From UBA1046 sp964624395 (GTDB lineage Bacteria > Bacillota > Clostridia > Saccharofermentanales > DTU023), in contig CAZUWY010000026.1 in NCBI GenBank assembly GCA_964624395.1, positions 1 through 24,214 of the forward strand: 24,214 nucleotides of DNA, read 5' to 3'. Shown here piece by piece: positions 6,348 through 14,290 of the stretch. The notes under the pieces are model-generated. The model ran no database searches. It worked only from the letters and a program-made list of their open reading frames with translations, and was not told the origin of the DNA. Position numbers and translations under genes: made by a program. How positions within the stretch are numbered: the stretch's first letter is position 1; each line of letters starts with the position of its first letter.

Positions 6348-7329
6348 GAAAAAATACTCCTATTATCAATAAACGCAGCAAGAGAGCAAAAGCAAAACAC
6401 AAAAGGGAGGTTAAATACATAATCTTATTTGCTCTGACAATATCTTCTGCCTCAATCTTTCTAAGCTCATCGCCTATGTTATCTTTTTTGTGCAAAACAC
6501 CTTTGTAAACTACATCCCCCGCCAGACGAACGCCCAAGGCTCCTGCCATCACCGCCTCTGTCTGGGCAGAGTTAGGGCTGGCATGAAGTCTCTTGTCCCG
6601 GCGCCAGATTCGCCAGGTATTTTTATAACCATGCCCGGCAAAAAAAGAGGCCAAGATCATGAAAAGGGCCGCTAAACGTGCAGGAAAATAATTTACTACA
6701 TCATCTAAGCGGGCTGCTACTTTGCCAAAATAGATATACCTCTCATTTTTATAACCCAGCATGGAATCCATGGTGTTAATCGCCTTATACAAGGAGCCGC
6801 CCACAGCTCCGCCGAGAGAAATGAAGAGCAAAGGAGCAATAACCGCATCGTTTGTATTTTCTGCTATTGTCTCCACAGCGGCTCGGCTAATACCTTCATC
6901 GTCAAGACTTTTAACATCTCTGCCCACAATCATGCTTAGAGCAAATCTGGCCTCGTCATCTTTTCCTTTCCTTTGTGCCCGATACACTTTGAGAGATTCA
7001 GTTTTAAGGCTTTTGGCGGCTAGCAGCTGGTAGATCAGCAAGGATTCTATCGCCAGACCCAACCAGGGGGACAAATTATAAGCAAGAAATAAAACCAGCA
7101 GAGGGACAGCAGTCCAAAAAATTGAAATTAACAAGACCAGTATAGCTCCACCCCTTAGTTGTGCTCTTTTGGTCTGAGGAGAAGCTGGAAAAAATAATTT
7201 CTCCAGCTTAGAGATCATCCAGCCCATGACTTTGACAAGATGAAAGCCGTTTTGCGGATCGCCAAAGATCAGATCCAAAATAAATCCTAGGACTAAAGCC
7301 ATACTGCTTTGAATGATTATTTTATCCAT
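6322..7329 (-). CDS. cbiB: Adenosylcobinamide-phosphate synthase
   Basis: A 335-residue integral membrane protein (CbiB; CobD in Pseudomonas naming) that attaches aminopropanol or its phosphate to adenosylcobyric acid. The family hallmark near the N-terminus is FGDPQNGFHLVKVMGWMI, followed by several membrane segments, then RDVKSLDDEGISRAAVETIAEN and DAVIAPLLF, and a C-terminal SPNSAQTEAVMAGALGVRL, all as expected for the family. Length is normal. It follows cobC after a 74-base gap and its ATG lacks an obvious Shine-Dalgarno sequence, unlike its neighbours, so expression may be lower or the true start may be slightly different. Pairing with cobD immediately downstream supplies its aminopropanol phosphate substrate. 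Confidence 0.92.
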   Translation of the reverse strand: MDKIIIQSSMALVLGFILDLIFGDPQNGFHLVKVMGWMISKLEKLFFPASPQTKRAQLRGGAILVLLISIFWTAVPLLVLFLAYNLSPWLGLAIESLLIYQLLAAKSLKTESLKVYRAQRKGKDDEARFALSMIVGRDVKSLDDEGISRAAVETIAENTNDAVIAPLLFISLGGAVGGSLYKAINTMDSMLGYKNERYIYFGKVAARLDDVVNYFPARLAALFMILASFFAGHGYKNTWRIWRRDKRLHASPNSAQTEAVMAGALGVRLAGDVVYKGVLHKKDNIGDELRKIEAEDIVRANKIMYLTSLLCFAFALLLRLLIIGVFFHEQLKPWW

Positions 7330-7403
7330 AGCTAAATCGATTAATAGACAGTTGAATTAAAATCTCGACTTAATAAAGCCTAACTCTTCTTGCGCCTGCT
7401 TTT

Positions 7404-8009
7404 TTAGATTGAGTTTAATTGCTCAAAATGCCGATAAGAGGAGATAAGATGTTTATCTTGCCATTGATCCTCTTCAATTAAAAGCTCATAGCCCTGGCAG
7501 TTTGGAATATGCCAGGAGAAATAGGATTTGCCTGTACTAGTATAGCCATCCATGATTGCCATGATGCAGCCGCCATGAGTTACAATCGCAAATTGTTCAA
7601 GCTTTAATAGCAGTGCCTCCTCGACAAGGTCACGAAAAGCTGCTTGAACTCTCTTTTTTAAGATTTGAAGACTCTCCCCGTTTGGACATTTACCCTCACT
7701 GCCCCCTGCTACCCAGTCGATATAGGAGGGGTCATCTTTCATTTCCTCAGCTGTGCGCTTTTCAAAAGCACCGAAATCCATCTCTCTTAGATCAGAAACA
7801 AAAATATACTCGGCCTCGGGAAAGCATATTTCAGCCGTTTTCTTTGCCCGCTGCAGGGGACTGAGGTAGACTCTTTTTATCTCTTTTAAAGGACCTGCCT
7901 CCATTGCCTGCCTGATCCCAAAATCATTTAAAGGTTCATCGGTTCTGCCGATATAACGCTGTTCTCGGTTGCCCGCGGTCTCAGCATGGCGAAGTAAGAT
8001 TATTCTCAT
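7404..8009 (-). CDS. cobC: Alpha-ribazole-5'-phosphate phosphatase-like histidine phosphatase
   Basis: A 201-residue member of the histidine phosphatase (phosphoglycerate mutase-like) superfamily. The N-terminal LLRHAET holds the phospho-accepting His (RHA in place of the more common RHG), followed by NDFGIRQA and LSPLQRAKKTAE. FEKRTAEEM provides the acidic region, and IVTHGGCIMAIMDG the second catalytic His. In this context it would dephosphorylate alpha-ribazole phosphate made by CobT, or adenosylcobalamin phosphate made by CobS. The start ATG overlaps the stop of the short cobU-like gene (ATGA), so the two are translationally coupled. Histidine phosphatases are promiscuous as a class; the assignment depends on the operon. 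Confidence 0.88.
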   Translation of the reverse strand: MRIILLRHAETAGNREQRYIGRTDEPLNDFGIRQAMEAGPLKEIKRVYLSPLQRAKKTAEICFPEAEYIFVSDLREMDFGAFEKRTAEEMKDDPSYIDWVAGGSEGKCPNGESLQILKKRVQAAFRDLVEEALLLKLEQFAIVTHGGCIMAIMDGYTSTGKSYFSWHIPNCQGYELLIEEDQWQDKHLISSYRHFEQLNSI

Positions 8010-8359
8010 TTACTGTCTGCCTTGATAATATTGGGGATGCCGCAAACCATTCTGACTACGGATTTTGCCTCTCTGGCCAGCTGATTGCAAAGCCTGCCTA
8101 CAGCCTCACGTCCTTCACGTTCTTGACGATTTGCCGGGATGACACCGCTTCCAACTTCATTACAGATAACAACTTCCTTTTTTAAGAGCAGATCGAAAAG
8201 ATTTTGGCCATTTTGGGGGTCTTGCAAAACAATAGCTTGCAGATTGTTTACTACCGGCCTTTCATCTATTACTCCATCGGCAATATCTTTGTCCGAAAAA
8301 CCCAGCGCTTTGACATATTCTATTTTTCCAGAAGCAATAGCTCCGATCACAAGTATCAT
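8006..8359 (-). CDS. Short CobU-like protein (second, reduced cobinamide kinase homologue)
   Basis: A 117-residue protein, against about 175-180 for CobU. It begins with a P-loop, GAIASGKIEY, in which the usual Ser/Thr after the Walker A Lys is Ile. Its C-terminal half carries the clear CobU signature ICNEVGSGVIPANRQEREGR, then VGRLCNQLA and RMVCGIPNIIK. The middle of CobU, including the His that is guanylylated, is missing. It cannot therefore be a complete kinase/guanylyltransferase in the classical sense. It overlaps both neighbours by four bases (ATGA at each end), which argues for a functional, cotranslated gene and not debris. It may be a subunit or partner for the full-length CobU encoded two genes upstream, or a kinase of different specificity; this is inference. 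Confidence 0.72.
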   Translation of the reverse strand: MILVIGAIASGKIEYVKALGFSDKDIADGVIDERPVVNNLQAIVLQDPQNGQNLFDLLLKKEVVICNEVGSGVIPANRQEREGREAVGRLCNQLAREAKSVVRMVCGIPNIIKADSK

Positions 8360-9126
8360 AAGCTCACCTTTTCAATAATAATTAACACAGCCAGCAAAAG
8401 CAGCTCCAGTGTCTGCAGCCAAAACCCGGCCAGATCGCCATTTATCCCGGCAAATTCCCGTTTGAACTTAAAGAAAATATAAAAAGAATAAAGAGCTGTG
8501 GCAGCGATCAGGGCCAGAAAATACCAGCCTAAGAGAAGGTAGAGCGAAAGAGAGGCTAAAATGAAGAAAATAACCAAAAGAGCGGCTGTCGCCTTTTTCG
8601 CGGTGGAGCTTTTGAGAAAATAAAACAAGCCCTCCTGCTTGAGACTGGGAAAAGATAAAATACCGAAGCCGATTAAAATCCGGCTTAAGACATGAATCAT
8701 ACCGATAGATAAGATGTTTGCAGCTGTTGGCCTTATTTCAGTTGCCAAAGCAAAATAGAGCAAAAAATAAAGCAGCAGGGAAATAACAGCAAAAGCACCA
8801 ATATGCGGGTCAGCTAGAATTTTTCTTTTTTTCTCCTGATCAGCCCGGCTGGACAAGGCATCAACAGTGTCAGAAAAACCGTCGAGGTGAATACCGCCCG
8901 TAATGGCCACCGGTAAGATCACCAAGCCCGCAGCAAAGATTATTGGCCCTAAAGATAGCTCACTGCATAGCCAGAGCCAGCCTCGCAAAAAAAGAGCAAT
9001 AGTCGCACCGATCAGGGGGAAAAATCCGGCGGTATAGCTAAGGTTTTCTTTGCTCCAGTTTATTTTGGGCATGGGAAGGCTGGAAAAAAAAGAAAAGGCA
9101 AGAATTGCTGATCTAAGCCATTTCAT
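8356..9126 (-). CDS. cobS: Adenosylcobinamide-GDP ribazoletransferase (cobalamin synthase)
   Basis: A 256-residue polytopic membrane enzyme that joins adenosylcobinamide-GDP to alpha-ribazole (phosphate), closing the nucleotide loop. The family motif is intact: GGIHLDGFSDTVDALSS followed by READQ-like ADQEKKRKILADPHIGAFAV, where the acidic residues bind the divalent metal. N-terminal FSFFSSLPMP and about six hydrophobic segments complete the picture. The ATG has AAAGGGG upstream; the gene overlaps cobU by 14 bases and the following short cobU-like gene by four. Sequence and position agree, so the assignment is firm. Confidence 0.94.
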   Translation of the reverse strand: MKWLRSAILAFSFFSSLPMPKINWSKENLSYTAGFFPLIGATIALFLRGWLWLCSELSLGPIIFAAGLVILPVAITGGIHLDGFSDTVDALSSRADQEKKRKILADPHIGAFAVISLLLYFLLYFALATEIRPTAANILSIGMIHVLSRILIGFGILSFPSLKQEGLFYFLKSSTAKKATAALLVIFFILASLSLYLLLGWYFLALIAATALYSFYIFFKFKREFAGINGDLAGFWLQTLELLLLAVLIIIEKVSL

Positions 9127-9643
9127 TGAGATCCCCTTTCAAAGGCAGAGCTATACCGCAGACCAGTTCAGCGACATGATCAGATCTTTTTGCCAGTTCA
9201 GAATTGAGACGGCCAATTACTTGGATATATTCTTTTGTGCCCTGATCATAGCAGCCGCCATCACTGCCCACATCATTGGTCACAATTATAATAGCAGAAG
9301 ACTTGTCTGCCAGTGATTTTATGGCTGCAAGTATTTTCTCAAACACATCTCTGATGCCGCCATCTTGGTCAAACATCTCATTGGCCGTCAAATTGCATAG
9401 GCATTCCAGCAGGACAGTGCCTGTTTGCGGCAGGACAATTTCAGCAAGATCTACATCCTTTTCGATCGTATGAAAGCCCTTGCCCTCACGCATAAGGCGA
9501 TGCTGTTTTACTTTTTCCAGACCCTCATCATCAAAGATGCGCATAGTGGCAATATAATAATGCGGCGGCGGGAAATGAAGGGCTAATTTTTCAGCATAGG
9601 TGCTTTTCCCGCTGGCAGAGCCTCCGGTCAGCAATATTTGCAA
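9113..9643 (-). CDS. cobU: Adenosylcobinamide kinase / adenosylcobinamide-phosphate guanylyltransferase
   Basis: A 176-residue CobU of normal length: it phosphorylates adenosylcobinamide and then transfers GMP to it, the entry point of cobinamide salvage. The P-loop GGSASGKST is at residues 7-15, and the guanylyl-accepting His48 is in KQHRLMREGKGFHTIE. LLECLCNLTANEMF fills the Walker B region (Glu for the usual Asp). One region departs from consensus: where CobU proteins normally have TNEVGxGIVP, this one reads TNDVGSDGGCYDQG, while the short CobU-like protein nearby keeps the normal version. The start is TTG, supported by AGGTGA upstream. It lies nine bases after cobT and overlaps cobS. Confidence 0.9.
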   Translation of the reverse strand: MQILLTGGSASGKSTYAEKLALHFPPPHYYIATMRIFDDEGLEKVKQHRLMREGKGFHTIEKDVDLAEIVLPQTGTVLLECLCNLTANEMFDQDGGIRDVFEKILAAIKSLADKSSAIIIVTNDVGSDGGCYDQGTKEYIQVIGRLNSELAKRSDHVAELVCGIALPLKGDLNEMA

Positions 9644-9652
9644 CTAGATCAC

Positions 9653-10666
9653 CTACATTCCTATATCCTTATAGGTCATGAGATCTCTGTACACAGCCAG
9701 CCCCATGTCTATCAGAGGCAAAAGGGCAACCGCGCCCGTACCTTCACCCAGCCTAAATCTGGCATCTATCAGGGCTGAGAGCTCTAATTCCTGCAATATT
9801 TTCTTAGCGGCGGGCTCAGCGGAAAGATGGCTGGCAATCATGAAATCTCTGGCGGACGGGCTATGCCTATACGCCAAAAGAGCAGACACGGAACTGATAA
9901 AGCCATCGATAATAATTGGCACACCATGGATTTCTCCACCCAAAAAGACGCCGCAGAGGGCCGCAATGTCAAAGCCACCTAGTTTAGAGAGAATATCCAG
10001 TGCATCTTTCTTATCCGGTTTATTAATCTCAAGCGCCTTTTTAATCGCATTGATCTTGCGCAAAAGACCTTCATCCGTAAGGCCCACTCCTCTGCCGGTC
10101 ACATCCTCGACTTCAAGATCCAAAAGAGCTGCGGCAACAGCACTTGAACTGGTAGTATTGCCAATGCCCATCTCGCCTGTGGCAATGATCTGGTAGCCGT
10201 CCTTTTTTAGCTGACCGACAAGCTCAATGCCCGTTTCAATCCCTTGCTTGGCCTGTGCAAGAGTCATGGCCGGGCCCATCGATATATCGTTGGTCCCGTT
10301 GCCCAGCCTGCGGTCAAGAATCTCTGCCTCCGGCAAGGAGCTGAACATACCCATATCCACCGTGATGACATCAGCCTTGGCCTTTTTTGCCATAATGCAG
10401 ACAGATGAGCGTCCTGCGGCAATGAAACCTGCCATAACCGCTGTAATCTCACCCGGTGTCATAGCCACGCCCTGGGCCAAAACGCCATTGTCGGCACAGG
10501 CCACTATGACTGCTCTTTTATCCACAACTGGATTAGAATTTCCTGTCATCCCCGCCAGACGGACAATCAGGTCTTCTAAAACTCCTAAGCTGCCCAACGG
10601 CTTGGCAATGTCATCCCAATGCCTTTTGGCCTCCTGCATTGCCTCTTTATCAATTTCCCTTTTCAT
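9653..10666 (-). CDS. cobT: Nicotinate-nucleotide:dimethylbenzimidazole phosphoribosyltransferase
   Basis: A 337-residue cytosolic enzyme that activates the lower-ligand base (dimethylbenzimidazole or an analogue) to alpha-ribazole phosphate. Recognisable segments are AKPLGSLGVLE at the base-binding end, ACADNGVLAQGV (usually ADHGV), EMGIGNTTSSSAVAAALL, GRGVGLTDEGL, and the C-terminal RLGEGTGAVALLPL with the catalytic Glu. Length is normal. It follows btuD after a gap of about 113 bases, the largest in the operon, with only a weak AGGG ribosome binding site. No gene for dimethylbenzimidazole synthesis (bluB or bza) is in the window, so the base may be made elsewhere or scavenged. Confidence 0.94.
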   Translation of the reverse strand: MKREIDKEAMQEAKRHWDDIAKPLGSLGVLEDLIVRLAGMTGNSNPVVDKRAVIVACADNGVLAQGVAMTPGEITAVMAGFIAAGRSSVCIMAKKAKADVITVDMGMFSSLPEAEILDRRLGNGTNDISMGPAMTLAQAKQGIETGIELVGQLKKDGYQIIATGEMGIGNTTSSSAVAAALLDLEVEDVTGRGVGLTDEGLLRKINAIKKALEINKPDKKDALDILSKLGGFDIAALCGVFLGGEIHGVPIIIDGFISSVSALLAYRHSPSARDFMIASHLSAEPAAKKILQELELSALIDARFRLGEGTGAVALLPLIDMGLAVYRDLMTYKDIGM

Positions 10667-10779
10667 CTTGAATCCCTGTAAGCTCCATCATCTTTATATT
10701 TTTTATTGCTACTTTATTCTTGTCTTTTTTATTCTTGCCGCCACTGGCCAGATATACTGCTGCTCTTTTAATCTCTCTT

Positions 10780-11535
10780 TCATTGCCACTGCTGCAGCAG
10801 GCCCTGCATCCAGGAGAAAACATCCATCCCGTATACACTGTCCAGATTTTCCTTGCTTAAAACCTGCTCTATCGCTCCTGAAGCCGCCAGCTTTCCCTTG
10901 TTTAACAATAAGGCCTGGCTGCCATAGGCCTTGGCCTGGCCAAGATCATGCATGACGGACACAATTGCCCTGCCTGGCTTTTTAAGCCATTCTTGCAAAA
11001 GACCGAAAATCTGCTTTTGGTAGAGCAGATCCAGATGGTTAGTTGGCTCATCCAGCATCAAAATATGGGGGTTTTGGGCAAAGAGCTGGGCTAAGAATAC
11101 GCGCTGAATTTCCCCGCCGGATAAAGTCAGTACCGATTGGGAGAGGATAGTACCTAGCCCCGTCATCTCGATCGCCTCTTTTATATATTCTTCGTCTTCA
11201 TCTTTTTGCTTGGAAAAGATACCGGGGTTATAGGCATAGCGGCCAAGTCTTATTATCTCCTCAACTGAAAAAGAGTAGTTGAGATGATGATGCTGGGACA
11301 AAATACCGATCATCCTAGCTCTTTCGTAGGATCTGTACGATTTAACATCTCTTTTGCCAACCAGGATTTCACCGCTGTAGGGTGCACCCTGCGACACTGC
11401 GTTGATGATGGTGCTCTTGCCGGCCCCGTTAGGGCCGGCTATCATCAGCCACTGCCCTTCTTCTAGCTTAAAGCTTAAAGTATCAAGAATAACCAGATCC
11501 CCATATTGAACTGTCAGATCTTTGACCTCAAGCAT
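10780..11535 (-). CDS. btuD: Cobalamin/corrinoid ABC transporter ATP-binding protein
   Basis: A 251-residue ABC ATPase of the FecE/BtuD type. Walker A is GPNGAGKST, the Q-loop lies around ILSQHHHLNY, the signature is LSGGEIQRVFLAQ, Walker B is ILMLDEPTNHLD, and the switch His is in VMHDLGQA. I start it at the ATG giving MLEVKDLTVQY, which has GGAAG upstream; a TTG 36 bases earlier would add a tail without family similarity. It overlaps the end of btuC by eight bases, so the permease and ATPase are coupled. It would power uptake of vitamin B12 or cobinamide across the cytoplasmic membrane. Siderophore ATPases look alike; the assignment rests on the cob operon and the riboswitch. Confidence 0.9.
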   Translation of the reverse strand: MLEVKDLTVQYGDLVILDTLSFKLEEGQWLMIAGPNGAGKSTIINAVSQGAPYSGEILVGKRDVKSYRSYERARMIGILSQHHHLNYSFSVEEIIRLGRYAYNPGIFSKQKDEDEEYIKEAIEMTGLGTILSQSVLTLSGGEIQRVFLAQLFAQNPHILMLDEPTNHLDLLYQKQIFGLLQEWLKKPGRAIVSVMHDLGQAKAYGSQALLLNKGKLAASGAIEQVLSKENLDSVYGMDVFSWMQGLLQQWQ

Positions 11536-12568
11536 TTCCAGACTTCCTTGTTGAATAAAAGATATAGACAAAAACCAGCGCCCCGATAAAAGATGTCACC
11601 ACTCCCAGGGGTAATTCTGTCGGGCTGAAAAGCACTCTTGCTAAAAGATCTGCCAGCATCAAAAAGATTGCTCCGCCAAATAGGGAGGCGGGAAAGAGTC
11701 TCTTATGATTTGGCCCCGTCAGCATGCGTACCATATGGGGTGTTACCAGACCAACAAAGCTGATTGTGCCGCCGATCGAAACAGAGACACCGATCAAAAC
11801 CGACACTGAGATCATAATAATGAGTTTGACTCTTTTAGTATTAATACCAATATGGCGGGCATTATCTTCACCGATGGCAAAGGCGTTCAGTTCTCTGGCA
11901 TGAAGGACAATAATGCCCCCGAAAATAATTAAGGCAGCCAAAAGCACCAAAGCATTGCCATAACTGCTGCCGGCCAGACTGCCCATCGTCCAGAAGGTAA
12001 TCTGTCTGACACGGTCTGAAGCAAAAGCAATGATCAAAGATAAAATACTGGAGACAAACATCGCATAGATGACGCCAATCAAAATGATTGTATTAGTCGA
12101 GAGTGAGTAATCCAGTCTATAGGCCAAGGTTAGGATGATGATCAAAGAGATAAAGGCGAATAAGATTGCTAGCACCATGGTACCGGCAAAGGGCAGCGAA
12201 GGCATGGTAATGCCAAAAGCTATCGCTATGACCGCTCCCAAAGATGCTCCCGCAGATACCCCCAGGGTTGAGCCATCAGCCAGGGGATTGCGTAAAAGAC
12301 CCTGCATGGCGCCGCCGCAAAGAGAAAGTGAGGCACCGGTGAGGGCAACACAGATTACCCTGGGCAGGCGCACCGATAAAATTATAGCCGGAGAAGCTAT
12401 TGTCTCCGGCGGTGGTAATCCTCTCAGAGCATTCCAGATAAGAAGCACTGTGTCCTTAAAGGGAATATGCACGCTGCCCTTAGATACGCAAAGTGTAAAG
12501 ACCAGAATGCTTGCAGCCGAAAAGAGTAGATACTCAAGCATCGTGAAACTATCTCTTTTTTTCGCCAT
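11528..12568 (-). CDS. btuC: Cobalamin/corrinoid ABC transporter permease (FecCD family)
   Basis: A 346-residue permease with about ten membrane segments, the normal size and topology for BtuC and FecCD proteins. Typical segments are IRLPRV-like VRLPRVICVALTGASLSLCG, GGAMQGLLRNPLADGSTLGVSAGA, TFWTMGSLAG, GIGEDNAR-like AIGEDNARHIGI, and the C-terminal TISFVGLVTPHMVRMLTGPNH. The ATG has AGAGG upstream. A strong hairpin separates it from btuF, while btuD overlaps its 3' end. It forms the membrane channel of the importer. Confidence 0.91.
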   Translation of the reverse strand: MAKKRDSFTMLEYLLFSAASILVFTLCVSKGSVHIPFKDTVLLIWNALRGLPPPETIASPAIILSVRLPRVICVALTGASLSLCGGAMQGLLRNPLADGSTLGVSAGASLGAVIAIAFGITMPSLPFAGTMVLAILFAFISLIIILTLAYRLDYSLSTNTIILIGVIYAMFVSSILSLIIAFASDRVRQITFWTMGSLAGSSYGNALVLLAALIIFGGIIVLHARELNAFAIGEDNARHIGINTKRVKLIIMISVSVLIGVSVSIGGTISFVGLVTPHMVRMLTGPNHKRLFPASLFGGAIFLMLADLLARVLFSPTELPLGVVTSFIGALVFVYIFYSTRKSGNA

Positions 12569-12580
12569 TTAAACCTCTTT

Positions 12581-12611
12581 GACTTGCCGGAGGTTAAATC
12601 CTCCGGCAGTC
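12581..12611 (-). other. Intercistronic stem-loop between btuF and btuC
   Basis: TGCCGGAGG and CCTCCGGCA pair perfectly (9 bp, hexanucleotide loop), extended by GAC/GTC across a single-base bulge to 12 pairs. No T-run follows on the minus strand, so it is not a standard terminator. It begins 22 bases after the btuF stop and ends shortly before the btuC ribosome binding site. A role in protecting the btuF message from 3' decay, or in lowering btuC translation, is likely by analogy with other importer operons. Confidence 0.65.
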
Positions 12612-12633
12612 AGTAATCTTTAATTAGTTTATA

Positions 12634-13692
12634 TCACGCTGCATTAGCTAAAGCTTCTTCAAGTGCTTTAATAAATTCAAACAGCATTTTTGCTCCGTCA
12701 GCCAGACGCGGACCGGGTCTGGAAAACTCATCGTTTTGCAAATTAAGGATTGCTTTGGCTTTTACTGCTTTGAGATCACCCCAGCCATTACGACCTAAAA
12801 TTTCATCAACAGGCTCGGGGCCTTCACCAAAATACATGGCAATGGTTACAATATAGTCTGGATCGCGCTCAAGAACTTGTTCTTCCGACACTTCACTCCA
12901 GCCCTGAACATCAGCAAAGCAGTTCTTAACTCCTATCATATTGGCAATTTCCTCCATAAAGGTGCCATTGCCAGCTGTCCATAAGCCGTATTCCAGAGGC
13001 GAAACTTCAAAATAGACTGTTTTGTCACCGAGATCTTCAGCCAGAGCTGAGACCTCAACAAAAGTTTCCTCCATGTTGGAAATAACTGCACTGCCCTCTT
13101 CTTCTTTACCTGTTATAGTGCTGATCAAAGAGATCGAAGTGTACACACCCTCAATATCCTTGGCATCGGACACTACAACTTTAATGCCTGCTTCTTCTAG
13201 GATCTCAACTTGCTCTTTAGACTGTGCCATGGTGTTCATCAGCAAAACCTGCGGTTCTAGTTCAATGATCTGTTCTAGATTGGTATTGGCTCCCGACTCC
13301 ACTGCCGGTAGTAACAATACTTCCTCCGGATAGTTGCAGTATTCCCCTCTGCCGACAACTGTATCACCAGCGCCGATAGCGTAGAGAATCTCACAGTCAG
13401 ATGGGGTCAAAGCAACAATACGTGTCGCCGGTTCTGCCAAAGTGATCTCGCGACCTTTCATGTCAACAATTGTGATGGATTTGTCCTCAGGTTCAGGCTC
13501 TTTTTCAGGCTCTTTGGTCTCCTCCACCTCTTTTGTTTCCTCGGCTGGCTCTTTTACTTCTTCCGTCTCCGTGGCTTTTGCTTCATCAGAAGTTTCTGCT
13601 GGCTTTGTCTCTTCTTTTTTAGCACAGCCTGCGATCAATGAGATCAGCATAAACAGAGAGATAAATACTGCAATAAGTTTCGTTTTTTTCAT
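12634..13692 (-). CDS. btuF: Cobalamin/corrinoid-binding lipoprotein of the ABC importer
   Basis: A 352-residue extracellular binding protein. The signal peptide ends in the lipobox LIAGC with the lipidated Cys23. Residues about 24-72 form a low-complexity linker almost entirely of Glu, Lys, Pro, Thr and Ala, probably a flexible tether. From about residue 73 the class III (BtuF/FepB-like) fold begins: ITIVDMKGREITL, RIVALTPSDCEILYAIGAGDTVVGRGEYCNYP, NLEQIIELEPQVLLMN, and a C-terminal RPGPRLADGAKMLFEFI. CNYPEEV and ALTPS are the usual cobalamin-type BtuF motifs. First gene of the operon; AAAGGAG lies 11 bases before the ATG and the cobalamin riboswitch lies directly upstream. Confidence 0.91.
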   Translation of the reverse strand: MKKTKLIAVFISLFMLISLIAGCAKKEETKPAETSDEAKATETEEVKEPAEETKEVEETKEPEKEPEPEDKSITIVDMKGREITLAEPATRIVALTPSDCEILYAIGAGDTVVGRGEYCNYPEEVLLLPAVESGANTNLEQIIELEPQVLLMNTMAQSKEQVEILEEAGIKVVVSDAKDIEGVYTSISLISTITGKEEEGSAVISNMEETFVEVSALAEDLGDKTVYFEVSPLEYGLWTAGNGTFMEEIANMIGVKNCFADVQGWSEVSEEQVLERDPDYIVTIAMYFGEGPEPVDEILGRNGWGDLKAVKAKAILNLQNDEFSRPGPRLADGAKMLFEFIKALEEALANAA

Positions 13693-13775
13693 TTGAAGTT
13701 ATGCTCCTTTCACAGCAATTATTTATTTTTGGTGAGCAATTCTTTCTTGCTCGCTGCCTAAAATATCCAGGCAAT

Positions 13776-13822
13776 AAAAAACCACTATCGTCAAATTCTC
13801 AGAAAAACTCTCACAATAGCGG
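13776..13822 (-). terminator. Rho-independent terminator of the cobalamin riboswitch
   Basis: On the minus strand CCGCTATTGT pairs with ACGATAGTGG (10 bp including two G-U), around a loop of about 21 bases, and is followed by TTTTTT. It begins eight bases after the end of the riboswitch P1 helix and lies before btuF. This is the expected expression platform: with corrinoid bound, transcription stops here. Confidence 0.8.
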
Positions 13823-13830
13823 TTAACAAA

Positions 13831-14033
13831 GCTACGAATAAGTCTTCTGGCTATGCTTCAACACCTCGTTCCGCCTTCTCGCCGCAATCTTCTACTATTG
13901 CGACAATGACATAAATGGACGAAGCTCCACAATACAGCTATCCCTGAATGGGACAGTGCGCTCGCTGCTGGCTCCACACCTGCAGCTCTCTTGTGCGCGT
14001 TCCTCTGGATTCATCTTTATATTCACTTGTAGC
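13831..14033 (-). ncRNA. Cobalamin riboswitch (diverged 5' boxes)
   Basis: The 3' part matches the conserved B12 box layout: GCGAGAAGGCGGAACGAGG, then GTTGAAGCAT and AGCCAGAAGACTT. The middle has GGTGTGGAGCC, CTGTCCC and CTGTATTGTGGAGC, followed by GTCATTG where the consensus is CCACTG. The usual AGGGAA box appears as AGAGGAACGCG. A closing P1 helix can be drawn between GCTAC(AAGT)GAATA at the 5' end and TATTCGTAGC at the 3' end, 10 bp with a four-base bulge. It stands directly before btuFCD-cob genes and is followed by a terminator. Several conserved positions differ, so it is a divergent but probably functional member. Confidence 0.8.
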
Positions 14034-14152
14034 AAAGAAAAAAGAAATATGCTCTTTGCTTTTTAGTTGCAGTTAAATATCTACTTAATATTTTCAATTA
14101 GGAAGATATTTAAATATCAGTTCTATCAGCAGTAAGCTTCACTGATAGCGCA

Positions 14153-14183
14153 AGTATAACACTGGACGATTCAATTTGTCCAA
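14153..14183 (-). promoter_or_regulatory. Candidate promoter of the cobalamin operon
   Basis: On the minus strand there is an extended -10, TGTTATACT, with TGGACA 18 bases upstream (or TTGGAC at 19). Transcription would start about 115 bases before the riboswitch P1 helix. The -10 is good; the -35 spacing is slightly long. Confidence 0.4.
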
Positions 14184-14290
14184 CCGTAATTAGGCTTGGC
14201 TTTAACTCATTTCTAATATATTTTGTAATTTTTCCAGCGGATTTATTGATATATTTCTAGTATTTTCTTTGCTCTATTGATCAGAATATT

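Noticed and set aside
10227..10955. Long open frame (242 codons) on the plus strand opposite cobT and btuD
   Set aside because: It is an antisense shadow of two well-supported genes, with composition typical of a mirrored frame and no ribosome binding site.
14105..14118. Palindrome GATATTTAAATATC as an operator for the cobalamin operon
   Set aside because: It is pure A/T in the core within very AT-rich DNA, so it can arise by chance; kept only as a note in the intergenic entry.
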